DNA of 38,656 nucleotides from NCBI GenBank assembly GCA_016282835.1, contig JAEELR010000059.1, positions 1-38,656 on the forward strand, read 5' to 3'. This document shows positions 17,418-25,613 of the stretch, piece by piece. The notes beneath the pieces are model-generated. The model worked only from the letters and a program-made list of their open reading frames with translations. It was not told the DNA's origin and ran no database searches. Origin of the DNA: Treponema sp. (lineage in GTDB: Bacteria > Spirochaetota > Spirochaetia > Treponematales > Treponemataceae). The translations under genes were made by a program, and so were the position numbers. Each line of letters opens with the position of its first letter. The first letter of the stretch is position 1.

Positions 17418-18908
17418 TTACTCAATCCAGTTCATGCTTCGCTTAACGGCTTTCTGCCACATAGAATATAGTTCAGCCCGCTTTTCTTCATTCATATCAG
17501 GAACAAATTCTTTATCAGTTTTTCTGTTTTCTAAAATTTCTTCCTTCGACTTCCAGAAGCCGCACGCAAGCCCCGCAAGATATGCAGCACCCAAAGCAGT
17601 AGTTTCAACATTCTTCGGCCTCAAAACAGTAGCTCCTAAAATATCACTCTGGAACTGAAGCAGAATATCACTTACAGAAGCCCCGCCGTCAACATTCAGT
17701 ATATTAATCGGAATACCGGATTCTTTAACCATTGTATCAAGAACATCCTTCACCTGAAACGCAATACTTTCAAGCGCTGCCCTGCAAATATGTGCTTTCT
17801 TAACACCTCGCGTAAGACCAAGAATTGCACCACGCGCATACATATCCCAGTAAGGAGTTCCTAAGCCTACAAACGCCGGAACAATATAAACTCCATTCGA
17901 ATCTTCAACCTTTGCAGCAAACTCATTTATTTCTGCCGCTGAATTTATAAGCTCAAGTTCATCGCGCAGCCACTTAATAACAGCCCCCCCAATAAACACA
18001 CTTCCTTCCAGAGCGTACTCAACTTTTCCGTTCATCCCCAGAGCAACAGTTGTCAAAAGCTTGTCAGAGGAAATCGCCTTATCGCCTGTGTTCATCAGCA
18101 TAAAGCAGCCAGTACCATAAGTATTTTTTGCATCGCCTTTATTAAAACAGCCCTGCCCGAAAAGAGCCGCCTGCTGGTCGCCAATAGCAGAAGCAATAGG
18201 AATTTCTGCACCGCAAAGATCTTTATCCGTAACACAATAGACGCAGCTTGAATCTTTAACCTCAGGTAAAATTGAACGCGGAATATTTAAAAGCTCCAGA
18301 AGTTCATTATCCCAGTCCAGAGTGTGAATGTTAAAAAGCATGGTTCTGCTCGCATTAGTCACATCCGTTACATGGCACTTACCGCCCGAAAGCTTCCAGA
18401 TTAACCAGGTATCAATTGTTCCCGCAAGAATTTCTCCCCTTTCTGCTTTTTCCCTCACGCCAGGCACATTATCCAGAATCCATTTAATCTTTGTCGCACT
18501 AAAATATGAATCCACCTTAAGCCCGGTTTTCTCGCGAATCATTTCAGCCTTTCCCGACTTAACCAGTTCCTCGCAGGTTTTTGCCCCTCGCCTGCACTGC
18601 CACACAATCGCATTGTAAACACTCTTACCAGTATTTTTATCCCACAGAACAACAGTCTCGCGCTGATTCGTAATCCCGATCGCAGCAATCTCATCCTTCT
18701 TTATTTCCAAATCGACAAGAACATTTTCTAAAACAATAAGCTGGCTCTTAAAAAGTTCATCCGCATTATGTTCAACCCAGCCCGCCTTAGGATAAATCTG
18801 TGTAAACTCTTTTTGCGAAAATCCGAGGGGTGTTGCATTTTTATCGTAAACAACCGCGCGGGAAGAAGTAGTTCCCTGGTCCAGCGCAACAATATATTTT
18901 TTCTCCAT
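17418..18908 (-). CDS. glpK: Glycerol kinase
   Basis: A 496-residue FGGY-family kinase making glycerol 3-phosphate from glycerol and ATP in the cytoplasm. Visible: [15 protein letters not shown] (residues 8-22), [12 protein letters not shown], the glycerol-binding [32 protein letters not shown], and [18 protein letters not shown] in the C-terminal domain. Length and motif order match the family throughout. GGGAG lies 8-9 nt before ATG 18908. No glpF or glpD is adjacent, so it appears monocistronic. An extended -10 promoter lies at 18936-18944. Confidence 0.96.
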   Translation of the reverse strand: MEKKYIVALDQGTTSSRAVVYDKNATPLGFSQKEFTQIYPKAGWVEHNADELFKSQLIVLENVLVDLEIKKDEIAAIGITNQRETVVLWDKNTGKSVYNAIVWQCRRGAKTCEELVKSGKAEMIREKTGLKVDSYFSATKIKWILDNVPGVREKAERGEILAGTIDTWLIWKLSGGKCHVTDVTNASRTMLFNIHTLDWDNELLELLNIPRSILPEVKDSSCVYCVTDKDLCGAEIPIASAIGDQQAALFGQGCFNKGDAKNTYGTGCFMLMNTGDKAISSDKLLTTVALGMNGKVEYALEGSVFIGGAVIKWLRDELELINSAAEINEFAAKVEDSNGVYIVPAFVGLGTPYWDMYARGAILGLTRGVKKAHICRAALESIAFQVKDVLDTMVKESGIPINILNVDGGASVSDILLQFQSDILGATVLRPKNVETTALGAAYLAGLACGFWKSKEEILENRKTDKEFVPDMNEEKRAELYSMWQKAVKRSMNWIE

Positions 18909-18935
18909 ATAAAATCTCCCAAAACTAGTTCTAAA

Positions 18936-18944
18936 ATCATACCA
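18936..18944 (-). promoter_or_regulatory. Extended -10 promoter of glpK
   Basis: On the minus strand TGG precedes TATGAT (18941-18936), 27 nt before the ATG. The -35 region is not convincing. Confidence 0.5.
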
Positions 18945-18989
18945 CAGTTTTTATAAATCTTGTATTTTTTTTATGGACGAAATTCCTCT

Positions 18990-19105
18990 CAATAGAAATT
19001 ATTAACTCTCAATACGACTTCATTTCTCTTTGTCCCGGCTTTTCAGGGTTCCAGGCCAAGCCTTCCATTCTTCGAACTCGCTCCGCTCGCCCTTCCAATC
19101 CGGCG
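18990..19105. other. G+C-rich intergenic block between glpK and the 19193 gene
   Basis: A non-coding block enriched in C and G, with segments such as GCTCCGCTCGCCCTTCC. It lies between divergent genes and is similar in composition to the blocks at 6.9, 35.4 and 37.2 kb. No clear long inverted repeat was found. Confidence 0.4.
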
Positions 19106-19148
19106 TAGAATTTTTGAAATTTCTTTAATTGAAAACCCACATTTCGCG

Positions 19149-19157
19149 TGATATAAT
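19149..19157 (+). promoter_or_regulatory. Extended -10 promoter of the 19193 gene
   Basis: TGA plus TATAAT (19152-19157). The surrounding 15 bp, GCGTGATATAATTTT (19146-19160), are identical to the rsmI promoter at 26847-26861. Here the leader is about 29 nt and carries a Shine-Dalgarno. Confidence 0.6.
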
Positions 19158-19192
19158 TTTAAATATATTCACAAAAACAACTTGGAGAAAAT

Positions 19193-20887
19193 ATGAGTGA
19201 CGAATTAGACCCAACCATTGCAGCCTTGTTACATGAAACTGTAAATTCAACAGGACCTGAAATTTCTGATGAATCAAATAATTATGGTGAAAAACAATTT
19301 GAAGCTAAAATGGCTGAACATTTTAAATCTGAAAGCGATACTAACACAGGCATTAAAACAGACGAAATTCGCGAAGTAGATTTAAGCATTACTCATTTTG
19401 ACAAATCAACATTCGAAAAAAAATTTTTAGATGAACCAAGTCCAGTTTTTGATGATCCAAATTATTATAAAGCGTGTTTAACAGGAGAAGGAGAAAGCTC
19501 TCAGAGACTTCACCAGATTTTAGTTAAATACTTAAACTGTCAGGACAAAAATGACAAGACTGTTTACCGACAGCAGATTGTAAATGCATACTGGGAATTT
19601 TTAAGAACCCTCTCGCAGAAAATAGGCTCGCCATCCTTCTCAGACTGTAAAAAAATGGCCTTCAGATTCGGCGTAGTGCTTCCTTCATTATTCAGCCCGG
19701 AACAGAAAACCTTCTTTGCAAAATCTATTCCAAACAATAATACCGGCGAACCAGTTTTATATATGGACGAATGGATAAAAGAAATAGTTAAAGGCCGAAT
19801 GAAGCTCAGTACCACGGATGAAGTTCCAACCAAATCAAAAGGACCTCAGGCTGATCAGCAGAGAATTATGGCGTTAAAGTCAAAAAACTCCGGTAAGCTT
19901 CAAAGTGCAGAAAACCTGGTAAACATCCGCGAAAGTGAAAGACGAAATCTTGAAATTGAAATTCAGGAACGAGTTAAGTTTTTATGCGAACACGAAGAAA
20001 TCTTAGGCCTGCAGCCTCACCGCGCAACATATACAGACTTACAGAAAAAAGCATTCTCTGAAATTACAAACAGATTCCACGAACTGCAGAAAATTGACCG
20101 TGAATTAAATAACTATCTCCGCGAATTAAAAGACGCAAAAGAAATAGAATCAAACCTTGATGCAAAATCTACAGCAGAAGCATTTAATGAACCAAGCGTA
20201 GGCAAAGATGAAATTCTTTCTGAAATGAATACAATCCGTCAGATGGCAAAAATGACTTGCGGACGACAGGGAAATCAGTTCCCTATTATGACACGAGAAT
20301 TTTTCCACTGTATGGATATTGGAACAGGCTTCAGGGAAAATGTTTTACAGGAGCTTGAATGGATTGAATCAATAGACCCTGAATGTTTCTGCCGAATTCA
20401 CCGTGGAGTTTCGCACCGAATTGTTCCTTATGTTTTGCTGGTCCCTACTTACGGCGACAACGGTTTCTGCTGGGAACCATTTGACAGATTTAACCGTGTA
20501 ACAAGCCGTGGCCGAATTGTAATCCCAATGTATCCAAGAGATTTAAAAATTGCCTGCCTTATGGCGGTTGGTGATTTAAGATGGCAGGTTGCAAAAGAAA
20601 AAGCATCCTTCGACTGGATGAGCGACGGACTTACCGGAAGATATTATCAGTATCTTGAAGAAAACAAAATGAAAGGCGACATAAAACAATTCTTTATAGA
20701 CGATTATATTTTGTGGATTACAAAAGAAGCAAACGGTACCCAGAAACTGCCAAAAGAAGTTCGTGACATTTTCTGGCGATACATGCCATTTACACAGGAA
20801 CGCAAAGACGAACTCAAAATGCGCTCACTTGTGTATCTGGAACTCTGCAAAAAGGATTACAACCGCAGCATAAGCGACGGCTATTAA
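19193..20887 (+). CDS. Large cytoplasmic protein of unknown function
   Basis: A 564-residue protein with no signal peptide or membrane segment. The first 90 residues are acidic and probably disordered. Residues about 95-200 are helical. About 225-335 is a long Lys/Glu/Arg-rich coiled coil (VNIRESERRNLEIEIQERVK). The C-terminal 210 residues form a compact aromatic- and Cys-containing domain (MTREFFHCMDIGTGFREN, FCWEPFDRFN, ASFDWMSDGLTGRYYQYLEE). I recognise no known family; it has the character of a conserved spirochaete hypothetical. TTGGAG lies 7 nt before the ATG. Convergent with the 20901-21323 gene. Confidence 0.75.
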   Translation: MSDELDPTIAALLHETVNSTGPEISDESNNYGEKQFEAKMAEHFKSESDTNTGIKTDEIREVDLSITHFDKSTFEKKFLDEPSPVFDDPNYYKACLTGEGESSQRLHQILVKYLNCQDKNDKTVYRQQIVNAYWEFLRTLSQKIGSPSFSDCKKMAFRFGVVLPSLFSPEQKTFFAKSIPNNNTGEPVLYMDEWIKEIVKGRMKLSTTDEVPTKSKGPQADQQRIMALKSKNSGKLQSAENLVNIRESERRNLEIEIQERVKFLCEHEEILGLQPHRATYTDLQKKAFSEITNRFHELQKIDRELNNYLRELKDAKEIESNLDAKSTAEAFNEPSVGKDEILSEMNTIRQMAKMTCGRQGNQFPIMTREFFHCMDIGTGFRENVLQELEWIESIDPECFCRIHRGVSHRIVPYVLLVPTYGDNGFCWEPFDRFNRVTSRGRIVIPMYPRDLKIACLMAVGDLRWQVAKEKASFDWMSDGLTGRYYQYLEENKMKGDIKQFFIDDYILWITKEANGTQKLPKEVRDIFWRYMPFTQERKDELKMRSLVYLELCKKDYNRSISDGY

Positions 20888-20900
20888 TCTTTATATTTTA

Positions 20901-21323
20901 TTATTTACCCCACTTTTCCTGTTCAGCTTTTTCTTCCTCAGTCGGCAATACAGAAGCAGGCATTTTAGTTTTATGTTCTGTGTTTTCCACCTGAGTTTCA
21001 GCTTCATCAGATGAAGATGCAGCAGGTTTTGTGTAACGGCCACCACGGCGTCTGAACCAGGAATCTTCAAATTTATGCTCGTTACCAAATTTCTGGATAA
21101 GCTTCATACTTACTTTACTGTAAATGAAAAAGCTTAGGAAAAGGCCTAAGATAATGGCAACCATTACAGTAATCATATAATAATCGCCTGAATCAACTTT
21201 AACAAAATATCTTAACAGTAAAACTCCGCCAGCAGTAAAAAGAAAAATTAAACCTAAAGTTAAAACAATATTTGCAAGTGTAGAAAGAACTACAAATAAA
21301 ACTGTAAACGCTTTTTTATTCAT
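20901..21323 (-). CDS. Small two-helix membrane protein of unknown function
   Basis: A 140-residue protein with two transmembrane segments (about residues 8-36 and 47-70). A charged cytoplasmic tail contains SWFRRRGGRYTKPAASSSDE and ends in a Glu/Lys-rich stretch. Its ATG overlaps the stop codon of lspA (ATGA at 21320-21323), so translation is coupled to lspA. No family is recognised. A role linked to lipoprotein processing is only a guess from the overlap. Confidence 0.75.
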   Translation of the reverse strand: MNKKAFTVLFVVLSTLANIVLTLGLIFLFTAGGVLLLRYFVKVDSGDYYMITVMVAIILGLFLSFFIYSKVSMKLIQKFGNEHKFEDSWFRRRGGRYTKPAASSSDEAETQVENTEHKTKMPASVLPTEEEKAEQEKWGK

Positions 21324-21910
21324 TCAGCTTCTTCCTCATTTTTTTTGGCTTCTTTTGCTTTTTTAGAATCTTTTGCAATAGCAACAAGAATTGAAATCAA
21401 AAATAAAGCTCCGCAAACTACAACAAAACTGTCTGCAATATTGAACGTAGGCCATCTGTCCCAGGAAAGGAAACCTTTTGTTCCAATCCCAAACCATTTG
21501 AAATCTAAAAAGTCTACAACGCCTGCCGGTCTGAAAATTCTGTCGATTATATTTCCAAGTCCACCGCCCAGAATTCCGCAGATTGACCATCGCTGAAGCT
21601 TTGTAAATTCATTGTTCCTAAAGTAAACAACAAATACAACAGCAATAACAATAAGCGGGATTACAGAAAATAAAACTTTTCTTACATTATCACTAAAGCC
21701 TGCACCAAAGCTGAAGGCAATTGCAGGATTTCTAACATGAATGAGTCTGAAGAAATTTCCAAGAATGTTTATAACAGCTCCATCTTCACCAGTATATAAA
21801 AGTGGAATGTACTTAACAACTAAAGCTTTAGAAAGCTGGTCTAGGATAATTGCTACTACGGTTAAAATTACAGGCAGCAATTTTGATTTTAATGTTTGTT
21901 TTTCGTTCAT
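21320..21910 (-). CDS. lspA: Signal peptidase II (prolipoprotein)
   Basis: A 196-residue polytopic aspartyl protease that removes signal peptides from lipidated prolipoproteins in the inner membrane. Four hydrophobic segments are visible, along with LDQLSKALV near the N-terminus, HVRNPAIAFSF, the GGGLGNIIDR motif, VVDF (Asp133) and FNIADS (Asp160); the last two carry the catalytic aspartates of the family. The charged C-terminal tail is longer than in E. coli LspA. No Shine-Dalgarno precedes ATG 21910, and the promoter ends 7 nt before it. The many lipoproteins in this window are its expected substrates. Confidence 0.95.
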   Translation of the reverse strand: MNEKQTLKSKLLPVILTVVAIILDQLSKALVVKYIPLLYTGEDGAVINILGNFFRLIHVRNPAIAFSFGAGFSDNVRKVLFSVIPLIVIAVVFVVYFRNNEFTKLQRWSICGILGGGLGNIIDRIFRPAGVVDFLDFKWFGIGTKGFLSWDRWPTFNIADSFVVVCGALFLISILVAIAKDSKKAKEAKKNEEEAE

Positions 21911-21917
21911 GCGTTTA

Positions 21918-21946
21918 AATATACTAAAGACAAGCCGTTAAGTCTA
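21918..21946 (-). promoter_or_regulatory. lspA promoter predicting a leaderless mRNA
   Basis: On the minus strand TAGACT (21946-21941), 17-nt spacer, TATATT (21923-21918), 7 nt, ATG 21910. No ribosome-binding site fits in the gap. Confidence 0.6.
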
Positions 21947-21953
21947 GAAAAAA

Positions 21954-23051
21954 TTATTCTGAAGCCTCGCTCAAATCCTGTGATTCTGCATCTGGAACTT
22001 CTGCACCGGGAGCTTCTGGCGGCAAGATTTTATTGCAGACTCTTTCAATCTCTTTTGCAAAATGATTTGAAAGATAACAGGTTCTGTCTGTTTCAATTTT
22101 TAATAAATATGCAAGAAACGGATAAGTATTTTCTACAGGACCATAGCCTTTTGTTTTATATGAAGCAGAAAGCTTACTTAAATCAAAAGTATAATCTACC
22201 AGATTATTTTCCTGCCTTACAGTTTTCATAGAATTACATAAATCTTCATCACCCAGTAAAAGAACAAAATCGTTTTCATCCGGGTTAGAAAGAGTTATTA
22301 AAGCTTCATATTCCTGCATAAAAATTTTTTTATTATAAGAATAAATTTTTTTATAGGTTTCAAAATCCTTGTATTTAAGTCTTCTGAATTCAAGATGTCT
22401 GTAGGGCCTTAAGTTTTTTACTCCCTTGAACCACTTTACATCATTTGTGAAAAACTCAGCACTGTACACTTCGTAACCGTCATGAGCAAGCCTGTTTATT
22501 GTATGACTGTAAAAATCAATTGGAGCTGTTTTTGGTGGAATAAACAAAACAATTTTTCTTGTGGCAGAAAGCCTTTCTTCACAATATTTTTTTTGCAGCA
22601 CTAAATTCTGTACCTTAAACTGTTTCTGTTCTTTAAACCCTTCCTTAAAGTTCCCGGTAAAATATGTTTTCTCTGTTTTCACATTCAATTTTTTCTCAGA
22701 AAGCTTTGCCGGCCTAAAATATACAAAAAGAAATGCGACAAAAACCGTAAAAATTAAATTAACGGAAGAAATCAGTTTAAATGCAATTCCATAGCGGTCT
22801 ATTACCAGATTAGACATAAGTCTTAATAACGCTCTGAAATTCCATATAAATGTAAAGAAAGTAAGCAGGAAAAGAATTATCTGAAACTCTGAAACACCAA
22901 AAATGCAAATACTTACAATGGAAGCAATCAAGGCAATTGTTGGAAGAACCGAAAGTGAATCATCTTTTGCATTAGTAATAAAAAAGAAGCGGATGTTTGT
23001 AACAAATAGTAAAACAAGAATTAAAATCTGAGAAAGCATTTCCTGATTCAT
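21954..23051 (-). CDS. Polytopic membrane protein of unknown function with soluble C-terminal domain
   Basis: A 365-residue protein from ATG 23051. The N-terminal about 125 residues hold four hydrophobic helices. The rest is a soluble alpha/beta-looking domain: RKIVLFIPPKTAPIDFYSH, then THDGYEVY-like and NDFVLLLGDED segments that recall an alpha/beta hydrolase layout. No GxSxG nucleophile is visible, however, so enzymatic function is not supported. The C-terminal tail is acidic and Pro/Ala-rich. The reading frame extends to a TTG at 23087, but that TTG forms part of a -35 box (TTGAAA), and a -10 ends 7 nt before ATG 23051; hence this start. Confidence 0.65.
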   Translation of the reverse strand: MNQEMLSQILILVLLFVTNIRFFFITNAKDDSLSVLPTIALIASIVSICIFGVSEFQIILFLLTFFTFIWNFRALLRLMSNLVIDRYGIAFKLISSVNLIFTVFVAFLFVYFRPAKLSEKKLNVKTEKTYFTGNFKEGFKEQKQFKVQNLVLQKKYCEERLSATRKIVLFIPPKTAPIDFYSHTINRLAHDGYEVYSAEFFTNDVKWFKGVKNLRPYRHLEFRRLKYKDFETYKKIYSYNKKIFMQEYEALITLSNPDENDFVLLLGDEDLCNSMKTVRQENNLVDYTFDLSKLSASYKTKGYGPVENTYPFLAYLLKIETDRTCYLSNHFAKEIERVCNKILPPEAPGAEVPDAESQDLSEASE

Positions 23052-23058
23052 ATAAAGC

Positions 23059-23087
23059 ATTTTATAGTTTATAAAAAGCAGTTTCAA
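23059..23087 (-). promoter_or_regulatory. Promoter predicting a leaderless mRNA for the 23051 gene
   Basis: On the minus strand TTGAAA (23087-23082), 17-nt spacer, TAAAAT (23064-23059), 7 nt, ATG 23051. Geometry is the same as at 10246-10274. No Shine-Dalgarno is present. Confidence 0.6.
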
Positions 23088-23179
23088 CTGATATTCTCTA
23101 TACTTTAACTGTTACATGGTAAAAACTTGACTTCCGGCTAATTTGGAGTAGCACTCAGGATTAGTCGGATATTATTATA

Positions 23180-23422
23180 ATGCACTTTATAAATATCAGC
23201 GGTCACATTCTGCCATATTTAAACAGAATGAAAAAACAGTTCAGAGTACTCTTAATAACTGGTTCTCGCCAGATTGGAAAATCAACTTTACTAAAAGAAA
23301 AGTTTCTCACAGACTATAAATATGTTACCCTCGATGATTCAAAAAATACAGTTTCATATTCTATAAATGATGATTATGGAACATTAAAAGTTGCAGAAAA
23401 TACTCCTGACTATGAGAAATAA
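23180..23422 (+). pseudogene. Truncated AAA_14/DUF4143-type ATPase remnant
   Basis: An 80-codon frame. Residues 1-53 match the start of the AAA_14 ATPases (usually about 400 residues with a C-terminal DUF4143): ISGHILPYLNR, then the P-loop GSRQIGKST and YKYVTLDD. After this the homology stops. The remaining 27 residues may derive from elsewhere in the same gene or be out-of-family sequence, so an internal deletion is likely. Walker B and the DUF4143 part are missing. Its 3' end overlaps the convergent membrane-protein gene by 13 bp. These ATPase genes often decay in gut bacterial genomes. Confidence 0.65.
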
Positions 23423-23802
23423 ACATATCTCCCCGCCAGCAAAAAGCAAAGTGCTTCAACCAGGGCAAGAGGAGTCATTGTGTACTTCTCTTTGCTGCTG
23501 GTGGAGAAAAAATTCATTACTGTGTTTATAAAAAAGAAGCCGGCAAAAACATAGCAGATAATCTTTGTGGCCCCGGAAGAAAACCACATCCTCATAAAGC
23601 CGCCTGCCTGCAGAAGAATCAGTCCTGCAAAAATTTGTGTAAGCAAAGAACCAGCACTTGCCGCCCTCAACGCAGGAGGAAGCACTTTATACTTTCCGCC
23701 CATTGTAAACTCCCCGAGAGGCAAACCTGCAATCAATAAAACTTCAAAAGCAGCCACTATAAATAACAATACAGCGCCCAAAATACTAAATACTTCTCTC
23801 AT
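23410..23802 (-). CDS. Four-helix membrane protein of unknown function
   Basis: A 130-residue very hydrophobic protein with four predicted transmembrane segments (about 5-28, 48-68, 78-97 and 108-127). Conserved-looking GLPLGEFTMGG lies after the first helix and LRAASAGSLLTQ before the second, as seen in small uncharacterised bacterial membrane proteins. Third gene of the padR operon, 33 nt after the hydrolase. AAGGGA precedes ATG 23802 by about 9 nt. It overlaps the convergent ATPase remnant by 13 bp. Confidence 0.75.
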   Translation of the reverse strand: MREVFSILGAVLLFIVAAFEVLLIAGLPLGEFTMGGKYKVLPPALRAASAGSLLTQIFAGLILLQAGGFMRMWFSSGATKIICYVFAGFFFINTVMNFFSTSSKEKYTMTPLALVEALCFLLAGRYVYFS

Positions 23803-23835
23803 TTTCTTTATCCCTTCGTTCAGTCTGATATCCGT

Positions 23836-24840
23836 TTACTTTGAAATTCCGTCTGTAACTTTTGTAATCCATTTAAGGCAGTCTTCATTTAATTTTTTCA
23901 GCTGTTCAGCAGCTTTTACTTTCTGGAAACCGCCATCCATAACTGCCGTTATAACCGGTGAAACTAGTGACAAATCGCACAGCCCCATGTGACCTATGTT
24001 CTCATAATGAATGTTCGTGTAAATTGTGCTGCTGCTGTCCAGAAATTTTGCATTGTTTCCGTACTGGTCCCACTCCTTCAAATGCGGATAAGAAGCATCA
24101 GAATAAATGCTTAATACAGGAACGCTATAATCCTTCTGATTAAAAACAAACTTACCGTTTTCAACACCTGTAATGTCATACATAAATGGCGATTCCAGAG
24201 CAATCACGCCGGTTACATCATCCCTGATTCTCGCCATAGCATAAGCTGCAGACCCGCCCAACGAGTGTCCTTCTACAATAAATTTACAGCCGCCAGATTT
24301 TGCTTTCCAGTCATCCATAACAGCATTCAGATCATCTGTCCTTATTTCCATCCACTTATGAAAAACTTCATAGGCTTTCTCCGGGTTTTCATCAGGTTTT
24401 AACGCAGACATCTCCATAAAAAAGTCCCTGCTTGGACCGCATTTCTTTCCGTTTTCATACACAACACTTGCTGCCTGCCCCGGATGAGCCACCGCAAGAA
24501 CAGTATATCCGTAACTTGCAAGCTCCCTGTACAAAGTCAGATTGTTATCTATGGTTCCGCATGATCCGTGAGAAGCAACAATAACCGGCTTGTCTTCGCT
24601 GCAATCTTTGGCATACCACTTCCTGACCTGCAGCTGCCTTGTGCTTCCGTCAGCAGAATATGGATCCGCCTTATCCTCGTTCACCCAATAATCCTCTGAA
24701 GCAACCTGATATTTTCCTGTAACCGGAATATTTTTTACGGGCGGGAACAAAATAAACTTAAGTGCAACTATCACCACCAGAATTATTGCAATTATACTAA
24801 TCATTTTTTTCACCTTCTTATTCCCTGAAATGCCATTCAT
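23836..24840 (-). CDS. Membrane-anchored alpha/beta hydrolase (dienelactone/PAF-acetylhydrolase-like)
   Basis: A 334-residue protein with an N-terminal transmembrane helix (about 12-31) and an extracytoplasmic alpha/beta-hydrolase domain. The likely triad is Ser193 in EGHSLGG, Asp248 in SIYSDAS and His284 in NIGHMG; the oxyanion-loop region ASHGSCGT is at about 89-96. The family hydrolyses esters or lipids; the substrate is unknown. The start ATG shares its A with the TAA stop of padR (TAATG, 1-nt overlap), so expression is translationally coupled to the regulator. Confidence 0.85.
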   Translation of the reverse strand: MNGISGNKKVKKMISIIAIILVVIVALKFILFPPVKNIPVTGKYQVASEDYWVNEDKADPYSADGSTRQLQVRKWYAKDCSEDKPVIVASHGSCGTIDNNLTLYRELASYGYTVLAVAHPGQAASVVYENGKKCGPSRDFFMEMSALKPDENPEKAYEVFHKWMEIRTDDLNAVMDDWKAKSGGCKFIVEGHSLGGSAAYAMARIRDDVTGVIALESPFMYDITGVENGKFVFNQKDYSVPVLSIYSDASYPHLKEWDQYGNNAKFLDSSSTIYTNIHYENIGHMGLCDLSLVSPVITAVMDGGFQKVKAAEQLKKLNEDCLKWITKVTDGISK

Positions 24841-25472
24841 TATTTATCCCCTTTCAGTTCGCGTTTCAGTATTTTCCTGTAAAAGTCCATGTCCGCCTTA
24901 ATCCTTTCAAGCCCGTACTCAAGCATGTAGAGCTGGTAATTGTCTATGTTTGTTACGGCCTGCTCAACACTCTTTTCACCCGACACCTCAAGCAGATTCC
25001 TGACAAGCGCAGGGTCTTCCTTTATTCGCTTAGTATTTCTTTCTATTACAGTTTTCTGCGTTTTATTAACATAATCTTTTATGGCAAGAAGCTTAGTGTA
25101 TTCTCCTTCCAGATCAGAAATATACGACTCCAGAAATGCAACCCTTTTTTCACCGGGAGCAATTCCAAGAAAGAATAGCTTACCCTCTTCCATGCTTTTC
25201 ATCTTCTGGATATTCATGGGAGTTCCCACCCAGTTTTTATAATACTTCACTCCTTCAGCCGTTATGCTGTACTGCTTCTTGAGAATGTTATTGTCCACAA
25301 ATTCGGTCACAGATATATATCCCTTTTCCAGAAGCTTCTTAATTGCAATCTGCATGCTGCCAAGACTGTCGCTGCAAACCGTAGAAAGATTCTGCTGTAT
25401 ATAAGTGCGCATTTCATAAATTGTCATTGCCCTAAATAAAAGCAAACTAAGGATAATATTTTCCACAGGCAT
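24840..25472 (-). CDS. PadR-family transcriptional regulator
   Basis: A 210-residue protein. Residues 1-85 form a PadR-type winged helix (ENIILSLLLFRAMTIYEMRTYIQQ, SMQIAIKKLLEKGYISV, KKQYSITAEGVKYY). Residues about 90-205 are the helical C-terminal dimerisation domain of the Vir_act_alpha_C type. It represses or activates genes in response to small molecules. AAGGAGGAC sits close to ATG 25472. It is the first gene of an operon with a hydrolase and a membrane protein, and two 13-bp palindromes overlapping its own promoter suggest autorepression. Confidence 0.88.
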   Translation of the reverse strand: MPVENIILSLLLFRAMTIYEMRTYIQQNLSTVCSDSLGSMQIAIKKLLEKGYISVTEFVDNNILKKQYSITAEGVKYYKNWVGTPMNIQKMKSMEEGKLFFLGIAPGEKRVAFLESYISDLEGEYTKLLAIKDYVNKTQKTVIERNTKRIKEDPALVRNLLEVSGEKSVEQAVTNIDNYQLYMLEYGLERIKADMDFYRKILKRELKGDK

Positions 25473-25487
25473 GTCCTCCTTAACACA

Positions 25488-25528
25488 TTACTAATAGTAA
25501 TATTACTAATAGTAATAATATCTGTCAA
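25488..25528 (-). promoter_or_regulatory. padR operon promoter with two overlapping 13-bp palindromic operators
   Basis: On the minus strand a consensus TTGACA (25528-25523), 17-nt spacer and TAATAT (25505-25500). Palindrome TTACTA-N-TAGTAA occurs twice, at 25488-25500 (just downstream of the -10, touching it) and 25503-25515 (overlapping the spacer and -10), with 15-bp periodicity. This is a typical arrangement for an autorepressor blocking RNA polymerase. Confidence 0.75.
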
Positions 25529-25565
25529 TACCTTTTCCTTTACTGTGAAAATAAAAACACTCTTA

Positions 25566-25594
25566 TTTCACATAAAAAAATTTTGTATTATAAT
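25566..25594 (+). promoter_or_regulatory. Promoter of the diguanylate cyclase gene
   Basis: TTTCAC (25566-25571), 17-nt spacer, perfect TATAAT (25589-25594), 19 nt before the ATG. A GAGAGAG tract serves as ribosome-binding site. Confidence 0.5.
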
Positions 25595-25613
25595 ATGGTA
25601 GAGAGAGTTTATT

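Noticed and set aside
21954-23051. Alpha/beta hydrolase
   Set aside because: The C-terminal domain has a similar strand pattern, but no GxSxG nucleophile or catalytic His motif could be found.
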